DNA from: Clostridia bacterium
GTDB lineage: Bacteria > Bacillota_A > Clostridia > Oscillospirales > CAG-272
Direction: 5' to 3'
Assembly: GCA_017468115.1 (NCBI GenBank)
Contig: JAFUJS010000013.1
Location: forward strand, 40,680-104,679
DNA length: 64,000 nt
Made by a program: the position numbers and the translations under genes. This document shows, in pieces, positions 8,724-18,700 of this stretch. The notes beneath the pieces were generated by a model. The model did no database searches, was not told where the DNA came from, and saw nothing but the letters and a program-made list of their open reading frames with translations. The stretch's first letter is position 1; each line of letters opens with the position of its first letter.

Positions 8724-9554
8724 ATGCAGAAAAAGGCAGGATTTGTGCCTACCCTTTTAGCCTTCTTAAAGGCAATAGGCTACTTTGCCATTTGGTATGG
8801 CGTTTCCTTCGTTGTCAGCCTTATTATACAGGTTGCCCTTGCCTATGCTTACCCAAACGACGGGGTTGATACCTTCATTTACAGAGTCAACTCCCTTAGC
8901 TACGGTATTACCCTGATTTGCAATGCCGTGGTAATATTCATTTTCGCAATCTACTACCGTTTTCGTGGCACGGGGCTTTTTTCACAGGCATCGCTTGTAA
9001 AAGCCAAGCCCGCAATCATAATCAGCTCCATTACTCTGGGTGCAGCCTCTCTTTTCGTAGTTAATTATATTTTGAGCCTGCTTTCCCTGGTGCTCCCCTC
9101 GGAATGGTATGATGCCTTGGCGGAGCTGCCTATGGGAAATTTCCAAGAAAACCAGGTGGTTGCATTTCTTTCGGTGGCACTGCTTGCCCCACTTTGCGAG
9201 GAGATTGTTTTCCGTGGGCTTATTGCAAAGGTTCTCGGCACAAGAGTGCCCACTTGGCTGGCTGTTACCATAAGTGCCCTTGCCTTCGGCTTGGTGCACA
9301 ACAGCTCCGGACCCTTGGCTATTTTCTATGCCACAGCGATGGGTATTCTTTTCGGCTGGTTGTTCTTTAGAACAAAATCCCTAGTTCCCTGCGTTTTGGC
9401 GCACGCCACATTTAACATTGTTTCCTTCTTCTCCGATAAGATTAATCCGGATTTCTTTATGATGATAACCTATGCTTCATTCATAGTTATTTTCATTTCT
9501 ATATTCAACATTATTAAAGCGACAAAAGAGGACAAAACAGATGAAGATTTATAA
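8724..9554 (+). CDS. CPBP family intramembrane glutamic endopeptidase
   Basis: A 276-aa polytopic membrane protein with about eight hydrophobic segments. The CPBP (Abi/CAAX protease) active-site motifs are all present: E159-E160 with R164 (EEIVFRG), H192 (FGLVHN), and H227/N231 (HATFN). Members are related to eukaryotic Rce1 CAAX proteases and bacterial MroQ; substrates of most bacterial members are unknown, with roles in bacteriocin immunity or peptide signalling. AGGGGGG provides the ribosome site. It overlaps the next gene, cysS, by 14 nt, so both are probably co-transcribed. No bacteriocin gene is nearby, so its substrate cannot be inferred. Confidence 0.9.
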   Translation: MQKKAGFVPTLLAFLKAIGYFAIWYGVSFVVSLIIQVALAYAYPNDGVDTFIYRVNSLSYGITLICNAVVIFIFAIYYRFRGTGLFSQASLVKAKPAIIISSITLGAASLFVVNYILSLLSLVLPSEWYDALAELPMGNFQENQVVAFLSVALLAPLCEEIVFRGLIAKVLGTRVPTWLAVTISALAFGLVHNSSGPLAIFYATAMGILFGWLFFRTKSLVPCVLAHATFNIVSFFSDKINPDFFMMITYASFIVIFISIFNIIKATKEDKTDEDL

Positions 9555-10980
9555 CACTCTTACAAAAAAGGTGGACGACTTTATTCCAAACGAGGCAGGC
9601 AAGGTAAAAATGTATACCTGCGGCCCTACCGTTTACCACTTTGCACATATCGGCAACCTGCGCACCTACATTATGGAGGACGTGCTTGAAAGGTTTCTCC
9701 GTTTCTCTGGCTACGACGTTACCAGAGTTATGAACATCACCGACGTTGGCCACCTTTCCAGCGACGGCGACACAGGCGAGGACAAGATGCTTAAGGGCGC
9801 CAAGCGTGAAAAGAAAACCGTTTTGGAAATTGCGGAGTTTTATAAAAACGCATTCTTTGAGGATTGCAGAAAGCTGAATATCAAATACCCCGATATTGTT
9901 GAGCCTGCCACCAACTGCATTGACAGCTTTATTGAAATGGTACAGGGTCTGATTGACAGGGGCTATGCCTATGTTGCCGACGGCAATGTATATTTTGACA
10001 CCTCTAAGGTGGAAAACTACAACGTACTGACAGGACACCAGAGTGAGGAGCTTATGATTGGCGTGCGTGAGGACGTTTCGGAGGACCTATCCAAGAAAAA
10101 CAAGAGCGACTTTGTCCTTTGGTTTACAAAATCCAAGTTTGACGACCAGGAGCTTAAGTGGGACAGCCCTTGGGGCATTGGCTACCCCGGCTGGCACATT
10201 GAGTGCTCCGCCATCTGTATGAAGCACCTTGGCAAAAAGCTTGACATCCACTGCGGCGGCGTTGACAACATTTTCCCACACCACACAAACGAAATTGCAC
10301 AGAGTGAGGCTTACACAGGGGAAAAATGGTGCAACTACTGGTTCCACGTTCATCACTTGAACGACGAAACAGGTAAAATGAGCAAGTCCAAGGGGGACTT
10401 CCTTACAGTTTCACTTATCGAAAGCAAGGGCTACGACCCACTTGCATACAGATTCTTCTGCTTGCAATCCCATTACAGAAAGCCCCTTGTGTTCTCTTAC
10501 CCTGCCCTTGACCAGGCGCAGGCTACCTACAACAAGCTTGTAAGAAGAATTGCAGGTCTTAAGAAGGCTGACACCTACGACCAAGGCTTTGTTGACAGCT
10601 ACAAGGCTAAATTTATCGAAATTGTAGGCTCCGACCTTAATACCGCCCTTGGTATTACCTGCATTTACGATATTTTGAAGGCGCAGACAGACGATATGTC
10701 AAAGCTAAAGGCTATTGAGGAGCTTGACAAGATTCTTTGCGTTGGACTTCTTGAAAGAGCCGCAGGACTAAGCACCGCATCAGCAGCACAAGCCACCACG
10801 CAGGCACCCGAGCTTGAGCCGGAGCTTAAGGCAAAGGTTGAGGACCTTATTGCAAAAAGAGCTGAGGCAAAGAAAAACAAGGACTTTGCGGCGGCTGACC
10901 AAATCCGTAGTGAGCTTCTTGAAATGGGCATTGTGATTAAGGACACCCGTGAGGGAACCACCTATACGCTGGCTGAATAA
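9541..10980 (+). CDS. cysS: Cysteinyl-tRNA synthetase
   Basis: Class I aminoacyl-tRNA synthetase that charges tRNA-Cys. The 479-aa length is typical. Zinc and substrate ligands are visible in 'YTCGPTVY' (C27), 'HIECSAIC' and 'NIFPHHTNE'; the ATP motifs are HIGN (36-39) and KMSKS (about 279). The anticodon-binding helical domain occupies the C-terminal 150 residues and ends in the usual 'AKKNKDFAAADQIR' and 'GTTYTL' elements. The ATG follows AGAGGA inside the end of the CPBP gene. A terminator follows at 11007-11037. Confidence 0.98.
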   Translation: MKIYNTLTKKVDDFIPNEAGKVKMYTCGPTVYHFAHIGNLRTYIMEDVLERFLRFSGYDVTRVMNITDVGHLSSDGDTGEDKMLKGAKREKKTVLEIAEFYKNAFFEDCRKLNIKYPDIVEPATNCIDSFIEMVQGLIDRGYAYVADGNVYFDTSKVENYNVLTGHQSEELMIGVREDVSEDLSKKNKSDFVLWFTKSKFDDQELKWDSPWGIGYPGWHIECSAICMKHLGKKLDIHCGGVDNIFPHHTNEIAQSEAYTGEKWCNYWFHVHHLNDETGKMSKSKGDFLTVSLIESKGYDPLAYRFFCLQSHYRKPLVFSYPALDQAQATYNKLVRRIAGLKKADTYDQGFVDSYKAKFIEIVGSDLNTALGITCIYDILKAQTDDMSKLKAIEELDKILCVGLLERAAGLSTASAAQATTQAPELEPELKAKVEDLIAKRAEAKKNKDFAAADQIRSELLEMGIVIKDTREGTTYTLAE

Positions 10981-11004
10981 CAGACACTCCCCCAAGCAAA
11001 ATAA

Positions 11005-11040
11005 CAAAAACCGCAGTTTTCAAAGAGCTGCGGTTTTAAC
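11005..11040 (+). terminator. Terminator after cysS
   Basis: AAAACCGCAG (11007-11016) pairs with CTGCGGTTTT (11028-11037). Confidence 0.8.
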
Positions 11041-11098
11041 AACAAGGGGTTGGAGCTAAGTTGTCTTAAAGCGACATTGAAAATTTTAGGAGATACAT

Positions 11099-11275
11099 AT
11101 GGCAACAAATTGCGAAAGCTGTGAATATTACGACTACGACGAGGACTATGGCGAGTACCTTTGTAAAATGAGCATGGACGAGGACGAGTATCTTCGCCTT
11201 ATCACAGGCAACAACAAGGATTGCCCCTACTACAAATACTACGACGAGTACAAATCGGTTCAAAAGCAAAACTAA
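11099..11275 (+). CDS. Small Cys-rich protein, DUF6472-like
   Basis: A 58-aa protein that begins MATNCESCEYYDYDEDYGEY and contains a second Cys pair region (LCKMSMDEDEY ... DCPYYKYYDEY). The spacing C5-x2-C8, C22 and C42 suggests a small metal-binding fold. I associate the pattern 'CESCxYYxYDE ... CPYYxxxDEY' with the uncharacterised DUF6472 family of Clostridia. ATG follows TTAGGAG. It lies 16 nt before dusB and probably forms an operon with it. No function is known to me. Confidence 0.75.
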   Translation: MATNCESCEYYDYDEDYGEYLCKMSMDEDEYLRLITGNNKDCPYYKYYDEYKSVQKQN

Positions 11276-11291
11276 CAAAGGGAGCAGAAAT

Positions 11292-12290
11292 ATGGACTTT
11301 AGAAGCAAGATAATTCTGGCTCCTATGGCAGGGGTTACGGATTATGCCTTCAGGCGTGTGTGCCGCTGGCTGGGGGCTGACCTTACGGTTAGCGAAATGA
11401 TAAGCGCCAAGGCAATGCACTTTGGCGACAAAAAAACCGCCACCCTGGTTTACACAAAAGAGGACGATATTCCCTATGGCATACAAATCTTCGGGCACGA
11501 GCCTGAAATTATGGCAGAGGCAGCCTATCTTCTTTCCCGTGGGCTTTATAACCCCGAGGGGAAGGAAACGGAAAACGGCATTCTCACCCCCCTTCCCTCT
11601 TTTATTGATATAAATATGGGCTGTCCCGTGAAGAAAATTGTGTCCTCGGGGGACGGCAGCGCCCTTATGCTAAAGCCACAGCTTTGCGGGGAGATTATTT
11701 CTGCCTGCGTTAAGAAAAGCGCCTTGCCTGTTACGGTAAAAATCCGTGCCGGCTGGGACGACGGGCACATTAACTGCGTGGAGATAGCAAAAATTGCAGA
11801 AGCAAGCGGGGCTAGCGCCATTGCGGTGCACGGACGCACAAGGGAGCAAATGTACGAGCCAAGTGCAGACTGGTCCTATATCGAAGCGGTTAAAAATGCA
11901 GTTTCCATTCCCGTTATCGGTAACGGAGATATCTTTTCTGCCAAGGATGCTGTCGATATGCTGGAAAAAACAGGGGCTGACAGCGTAATGATAGGCAGAG
12001 GCGCCCTTGGAAACCCATATATTTTCAAGGAAATTAAGTGCCTTTTAGAGGGAAAATCATACACTCCCCCCACCATAACCGAAAAATTACAGCTTGCCAT
12101 GGAGCAGGTTTGGACCATGGTAGAGGAAAAGGGAGAGCGTGTGGCTGTTGCCGAGGCACGCAAGCACCTTTCCTGGTACCTAAAGGGCGAAAGGGACAGC
12201 GCAGCCACCCGTGACCGCATCAACCGCTGCATGACCCTGGACGAGCTTTCCTTTACTCTGCGTGCCTTCCTGGAAGGTCTTAAAAGCTAA
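11292..12290 (+). CDS. dusB: tRNA-dihydrouridine synthase
   Basis: FMN enzyme that reduces uridine to dihydrouridine in the tRNA D-loop. The 332-aa sequence shows the TIM-barrel signatures 'LAPMAGVTDYAFR' at the N-terminus, the catalytic-Cys motif 'DINMGCPVKKI', the FMN/substrate segment 'VKIRAGWDDG', 'AIAVHGRTREQMYEPSADW', and the phosphate-binding 'VIGNGDIF' and 'GADSVMIGRGALGNPYIF'. The DusB subgroup is the common one in Bacillota; paralogue assignment is less certain than the family. The ATG follows AAAGGGAG. It is convergent with the giant-protein operon across a 488-bp hairpin array. Confidence 0.93.
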   Translation: MDFRSKIILAPMAGVTDYAFRRVCRWLGADLTVSEMISAKAMHFGDKKTATLVYTKEDDIPYGIQIFGHEPEIMAEAAYLLSRGLYNPEGKETENGILTPLPSFIDINMGCPVKKIVSSGDGSALMLKPQLCGEIISACVKKSALPVTVKIRAGWDDGHINCVEIAKIAEASGASAIAVHGRTREQMYEPSADWSYIEAVKNAVSIPVIGNGDIFSAKDAVDMLEKTGADSVMIGRGALGNPYIFKEIKCLLEGKSYTPPTITEKLQLAMEQVWTMVEEKGERVAVAEARKHLSWYLKGERDSAATRDRINRCMTLDELSFTLRAFLEGLKS

Positions 12291-12293
12291 ATA

Positions 12294-12781
12294 AAAATGC
12301 CAACAGATTTAGCGTGATGTCCTTAACGGACAATCACGCAGTCAAATCCGTCTACGAGAACCCCGAAAAAGTCTGCGGCTTTTTCGGGGAACCCCTATTC
12401 GACGGGTGAAATCCACCTACGGTGGATGAAATCGCTTTCGCGATGAAATCCTGCTTCGCAGGGTTGTATTTAGACGGATTTGATTTCATCCAAGGGCTTG
12501 TCCTTGGATTTCATCTGAACGAAGTGAAGATTTCATCGTTGATGTGCAACGATTTCATTTAACCAACAGAAAAAGAGATAACATTTCGGCTACGAACCGA
12601 TTTGTTATCTCTTTCTTTCGTTATAAGAACCTGCTACGCAGAACCTTGTTATTCGCTTAGCTTATAATAAGGGGTTGGGGTTTAGCCCATAATGCGTTTG
12701 ACCGGTCAAATGCGATGCTCGCACTTAGTGAAATTATCAAATTCTCCGCTAAGAACATCACACATTCTCTGTTGGCATTTT
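12294..12781. repeat. 488-bp hairpin array bounded by terminal inverted repeats (MITE-like or structured RNA)
   Basis: The ends are perfect 14-bp inverted repeats (AAAATGCCAACAGA at 12294-12307; complement at 12768-12781), and a second matching block (GTGATGTyCTTArCG) extends the similarity to about 35 bp. Inside, short hairpins are separated by the spacer GATGAAATC (for example GCTTTCGCG, CTGCTTCGCAG, CCACCTACGGTGG). In the right half the spacer switches to its complement GATTTCATC. An inner inverted repeat TCAAATCCGTCTA / TAGACGGATTTGA (about 12342-12484) encloses part of the array, and GCGTTTGACCGGTCAAATGC is a near-perfect palindrome near 12695. There is no coding frame. It fills the gap between convergent dusB and the giant gene exactly, so it may also terminate both. 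Confidence 0.75.
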
Positions 12782-12791
12782 GTTTTAAGTA

Positions 12792-15700
12792 TTACCTCAT
12801 ACCCGCAATCAGCACGAATATGTCGTCTATGGTTAGATAGCCCTTACCTACAAGTATCTTGAAATACTGACCGTTTAGCGCTACAAACTCCTCATATGAA
12901 ACGTAGTCTTTCCACTCCTCATATGTATAAAGTCCGTATGTCTCAATGTCAGCCTCCATCTTCTCCTTGTCATACATATAGTCCTCGCCAAACTCAAAGT
13001 ATGTAAGCATACCCGGAACGTCCTCGATTGTAAGAGTCATAAAGCCATTTACAATTACGTTGTCGTTACATGCAGATCTTAACGAGTAGCAGGATGTGTA
13101 CACGTATTCCATCTCAGATGAAATCAGCACAGCATTTTCAAACACTCCGTTTTCGTCAAGACAAGCAAAGCTGTGTCCAATGTAATCTTTATAATTCCTT
13201 GCATGGATATAAACAAACTCGTTCAAGGTTATATCAAAGAAGCCATGCTCCTCAACCACCTTCAGGGTCTTACCGTTGGAGAAGCCTAAGGTTATAACAT
13301 TGTACCAGCCATCGCCATGATTCCAGAACATTGAAATCGGCATCGGCTCAAGTCTGCCCGCAATCGGGTTCCAGGAAAGAACTATGTCGCCCTGCTTCAA
13401 GGAGTCAAGCCTTGCAACGCTTCCGTCCGCAAGAGTTACAAGAGTGTCGCCTGTAAAGCATCCGTTTGTGGACCAATTATAGCTCTTGCTGATTGTTTGT
13501 CCTGTAGTTTTATCTGTAAAGATAATTCTCACACTACCACTCGCACCGTCACTTTTCTTTTTAACGGTGAAAATTTTATTATTCTCATCATATGACGCCG
13601 TCGCTCCCGAGCCGGAAACGTTAATATCGCATTTGTAGCTTCCTGTACCGCCATAAACATTAATTATTCTTGACTCTGTGCTTCCTATGTTGCTAAAATC
13701 ATCCTTGTTAATCATGGTCTCCTCTATCTTAAGAGGCTGATACCATTTGGTTGTAAACAAGCTGGTCAAGTAGTCTTTTCCTTCAAATGAATATGTTTCA
13801 AAGCTACTACAAGCAACACCATCCAAGAACCAACCATTAAACTTATAGGTGTTACTACTATCTCCTGTGCTTGCATTCTTAGCATCAAGTCTTGTTGAAA
13901 TATCGTACTCATTGCCAACAACTACGTTTGTAGAATAAATCGGTCTTATTATAGTGTCTCCGTAGCAAGAAAGTCTAAGCGCAAGAGCACCTGTTTTATT
14001 CACCAATCCGCTTTCATTGTCAGGCACTATGGTATTTCCCAAATACAAGTCATCAAAATCAGAAATAGCAGAGAGTCCTTGAGGTGCTTCAATTAAGCAT
14101 TCACCCTGTACCATCAGTGTAAGGTCAACAATTTTAGACAGGTCAGCCTTTGCAATAGAGCCGCAAATATTTAAGTTCTTAAGCTCCATGCTTACAGGAT
14201 GATGGTCTTTAGTGCTAGAAAGAGTAATATTTACATTGTTAACGCACGAATTGTTACCTATGATGTATATCTCCGTTGCATCCTCAACGAAGATAGTTCC
14301 ACGATTTGCCACAGCTGACGCATCCTGACTCCAGTCAATTATTACAAGCTTATTATTTATAACAGCCGGAGTGTTTGTATGGTCGTAGGTAGCACACAAA
14401 TCCCATTTTGCATAAAGGATTACGTCCTGAGGGTTTGCCTTCAACGCCTCCCTTTCTAATGGCTGTGTAAGCGTTTCATCAATAAACCAACCTACAAACT
14501 TATGATATTTGTAATACTCCTTGTATACAGGCTCAAGAAGAGATATATTTTCAATAGTGTCTACACGATAGGTGCCAAACGCAACAGTAGGCAGCCCGGC
14601 TTCTTCTCTTTCATCTATTCTTCCCTCGTTGCCCTCTTCGTTATCAAGAACAACGCCGCCATTTAGAGTATATGTAATCTTGTAGGACTTCATATCCCAA
14701 AGAGCCTTAATAGTGACTAAAGAATCCTTCTTAACGGTTGGCAAATATCCAATTGATGTGCCCGCTCCGCATTCTCCATAGTATTCACCATCAACGGTGA
14801 TATCCCAGCCGCTAATAGTTCTGCCGTCGCTTGTGATTTTAATTTTCGTTAGGTCGTAAGGATTCTCAACACTGCAATCAGCAATATAAGGCTTATTGTC
14901 AGCGTTTTCAGTGCTTCCGCCAATGATGCCGGTGCCACCATTAAAGTCTACCATTACATCATATACAATAGGCGTATGCTTGGCGTAAACCATATAATAG
15001 CCATTTATTGGTTCATAATTAAGGATATCAACATTTGAATTAATCTCGGTAACCATGGAATAACTCTTGTCGCCATACCAGCTAACATCCTTCTCGTAAC
15101 CATTTATAATCATATCAGGGAAGGTAATGGTCGGTTCCTCTGTCCAAACGGCAGTAAGTATGACCTTTCCGTAGTTTTTATCATTCAAGTCAGTTACCGC
15201 CTGCGCAAGGGTTGAGTAATCGATTCCGTTGTCACCCTTCCAATAAAGTAGCTTGTACTTAAGAATGTCGTTAACATCCTTTTTGCTTTGGTTGTCAGAA
15301 ACAAACGAAACATTATACTCTTTCTTATACTCGTTTTCATCCAGAGAAATCGAGTAGTCGCCGGTATAATAGATATCATCAAAGTCTCCCTCGGTTGCAC
15401 CGTTGCCGTCGAATACAAGAGCATTAAGCTCCCATTGAGCATAAAGCATCTGCTTTTTCTGGTTAGGGTTGTATTTTACCGCATCCTCCGGTGTTACTTT
15501 GTTACCGCCGGAAATTTTGTCAAACCAACCAAGGAATTTATAGCCTGTACGGTTAAGCTCAACGAGTCCCGCCTCGCCATAAGTGCTATTTTCATCATAA
15601 ATTGAAACGTCAATGTCATTTAAGTCGTAATCAAGACCGTTGGTATTAAGCACAATCTCAAAATCCTGAGTCATTAGGTTTGTGCCATAGCCGCCAACTA

Positions 15701-18700
15701 TGTATTCAAGAAGGGCAACTATGTCGTCAGGAGTAATTGCCTTATCAAGGTTCAAGTCCGCTTCCTTGGTTTCAAGAGGATATTCGCTGGAATTTACGTA
15801 GAACTTAGCAAGAAGAACTGCGTCCATCAGGTCCACGGTTCCGTCGTCGTTAACGTCACCGGGAAGGTCCTCTACTACCTTAATATAGCCATCACGTGTA
15901 ACCACGTTGATTCTTGTGCCGTTGGAAAATCCTCCCTCGATTTGCACGCCGTCCTTTGATGCGCCCATATCGCTGTAAACTACGGATATATCATAAACAT
16001 CGCCCAGCTTAGCAGCCTCGGTTACCTTAAAGGTAAGCTTTAGGATGTTGCCATCTCCCTCTATGAGGGCGCTGTTGGCAAGCAGGAAGTTATAGCCATA
16101 GTCAACCGCTCCGCTTTCAGAAACCATGCTTCCCTTAAACAAATCGCCGTTTTGCGGTGTTCCAACAAGCTCAAGTCCATCGGAATATCTAATGCCGAAG
16201 TTAACCGCCTTAACTCCCGGATTGTTAATTAGCTGAACATATACAACTACCAGGTCGCCGCCGTTTAGAACATAACCGTTGCTAACCGCAACTGTTGGCA
16301 GCTCTCTTTCTTCTTCGGTTATCTCGTTTTCGTCAACAACCTCTTTTGTAAATACCTTTCCGTCCTTCTTGCACACGCAGGTATAGGTATAAACAATGTA
16401 CCAGGATTGTGTGCCGTTTTTGTTATCAAGAAGTCTTACCTCCTCGCTAACTGAATAATGATGCGCCTCAAAATGTTCTCCATTATCACAACGATGTAAG
16501 TTCTCGTTGAAATAAATATAATCGTGCGCTTGCTTTGGTACAAGGACGCCTTCTGCTAAAACCGCTTTACAAACGGCACAATCAACCTTACCAATTACGC
16601 TCTCGTCTGTACAAGATGGCTTTTCGATGCTATCGTAATCAGGAGTGTGCTCCAGCTTTCTTAGATAGAATAGCTTTATGTCTCCGCACCCACTGCACTC
16701 ATAATAATCATAACCAATCTCCGAGCAAGTCGATTCCTTAGACAGCTCGGGAATATGAACATATCCGCTTTTTTCGTCAATGAAGTTGCTTCCGTGTCCG
16801 CATATTACCTCAATATCAAAGCTAACATTGATATCATTATACTTAAGAGTAACCCTACGTGTGCCATAGGTTGTATAGTCACCCTCTATAATCACATCTG
16901 AAATGTTGCTCTCTTTAATATACGTGTAGGCAACCTTTCCTGTTCTGTAGGTTTCCTTAATTGTAATGCCCCCTAAATTATCCTTGAACGTACCGGAAAC
17001 ATAGGAGTTCTTTAGGTTCTCAACCTGTGTATCTACAACCTCATCTTTTTCAACTGTCATATCAACCTCTTTTGCGTAATAAACAGTTGATTCTCCAATC
17101 TTGACAGCAAGCAAGAAAACAGTAGGCATTGTTACGTTTTCGTCACTTTCGTTCATTGTGTCAAAACCATAAACGTCTAAAATTTCATATTCTCGTTCGA
17201 TACCACCGGCAAAAACCTTAAGATTATCTGTTCTTAGACTATTTATTTCAGCCACTATGCCATCAAGGCTAACAACGGTCAGACTTGAAATACCGAATGA
17301 GGCGATTTTTTGGTTGTCTATAATTAACCTTCCGTCCTCATCCTTGGTATACTCAAATTCAATTGAGCTTCTGCTATCTGTAATTACGCCCTTGCCGTTG
17401 CTGGAAAGCGCAAGGCTATAGTTAAGGCTCTCACATTCATAATAATCTGTTGATATTCCATCTGTCTTTTCTGTTTTCTCATAAACAAAGTATTGCTTTG
17501 AGCTTTCTCCTGCCCGGTAAACGCAGTCGTAAAATTTGTTATTTGAATTGATATCACCAAAGCTTAGCTCAATATCATATCTTGCGCCGGTCCTATTTAT
17601 TATCGTCATTATATCTTCCGGCGACTTTTCGATAGGTGTTTCATCGTACAAAAGCTTACAGTTGCTTTTACGTGTTCCGTATCCGGATTGGCACTTAAGC
17701 TCATATTTTGCCTTGGTGTAACAAGCATTTGATTCTACCGCGTAAATGTTTTCATCACGTGTTACCGTACCAAAAAGCCCTCCAACCTGTGCATTTATAA
17801 ATGGATAAACTGTAGAATCGGGATTATATATAGACTTTACATAGGTAGAAACTACTGTACCCTCGTCCACAATGGAATACCCAACAGCACCGTTGTTTCT
17901 TCCGCAAAGTCCGCCGGTATATACGTTGTTTTGGTTTTTTACGGTGTCGTTTCCGCCAAAGCTATGTGTGGATGATGCAGAAATGTGGCTGTTATTAACC
18001 TGACAAAAAGCAATCATGTTATTATTTACGCCCGCAACACCTCCGGCATAAACATATATATTTCTGTTGATTTGGCTGTTGTCCACAGTTACAGAAAGGC
18101 CGTACGGGTAGTATAAAACTTCTTTTGTTTGACTTGTCAAAGCGGGATATTTTAAAAGCGTTATGTCAAAGTATTCGAGCTCACAAATATCTTTGTAGCC
18201 CTCTTTCTTTAGCTCCTGTAGTGCTTCTATTTCCTGTTCTGTCAAATTGCGCTCCAAAAGCTCATCAATATTGGTTATGGTAACAGTTTTTGTCGCTTCC
18301 TTCTTTTTCTGCTCCTTAACCTCATCGGTGTCGTCGCCATTATACAGGCTACTGTCAATTGTACAGTATCTAATGTTACCCTCGTTATTTCCGGCAATAA
18401 CGCCTGCATAAATTGTGGTAGCGGTGGTTTTTGCCTCGTCTATTTCAGGGCTTACCTTCACGTTATAGAGTGTCAAATCTGACACCTGTCCGCTTGGACC
18501 TATTTCTCCAAAAAGACCAAAGCTGGTTCCCTTTTTATTTCCTTTAACTGTAAAATTGCTTACTGTGTAGCCGTTGCCATTTAGTGAACCTGTGAATTTG
18601 TCATAAACAACATTTTGGCTACTATTGATTCTTTCGCCAAGAGGCGCTATTTCTTTCTCCTCAAAGTCTATATCGCCAATCAAGCAATAGTGCTTATCCA

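Noticed and set aside
12294..12781. Simple bidirectional terminator
   Set aside because: Length, ordered spacers and terminal inverted repeats go beyond a terminator, although it may also terminate transcription.
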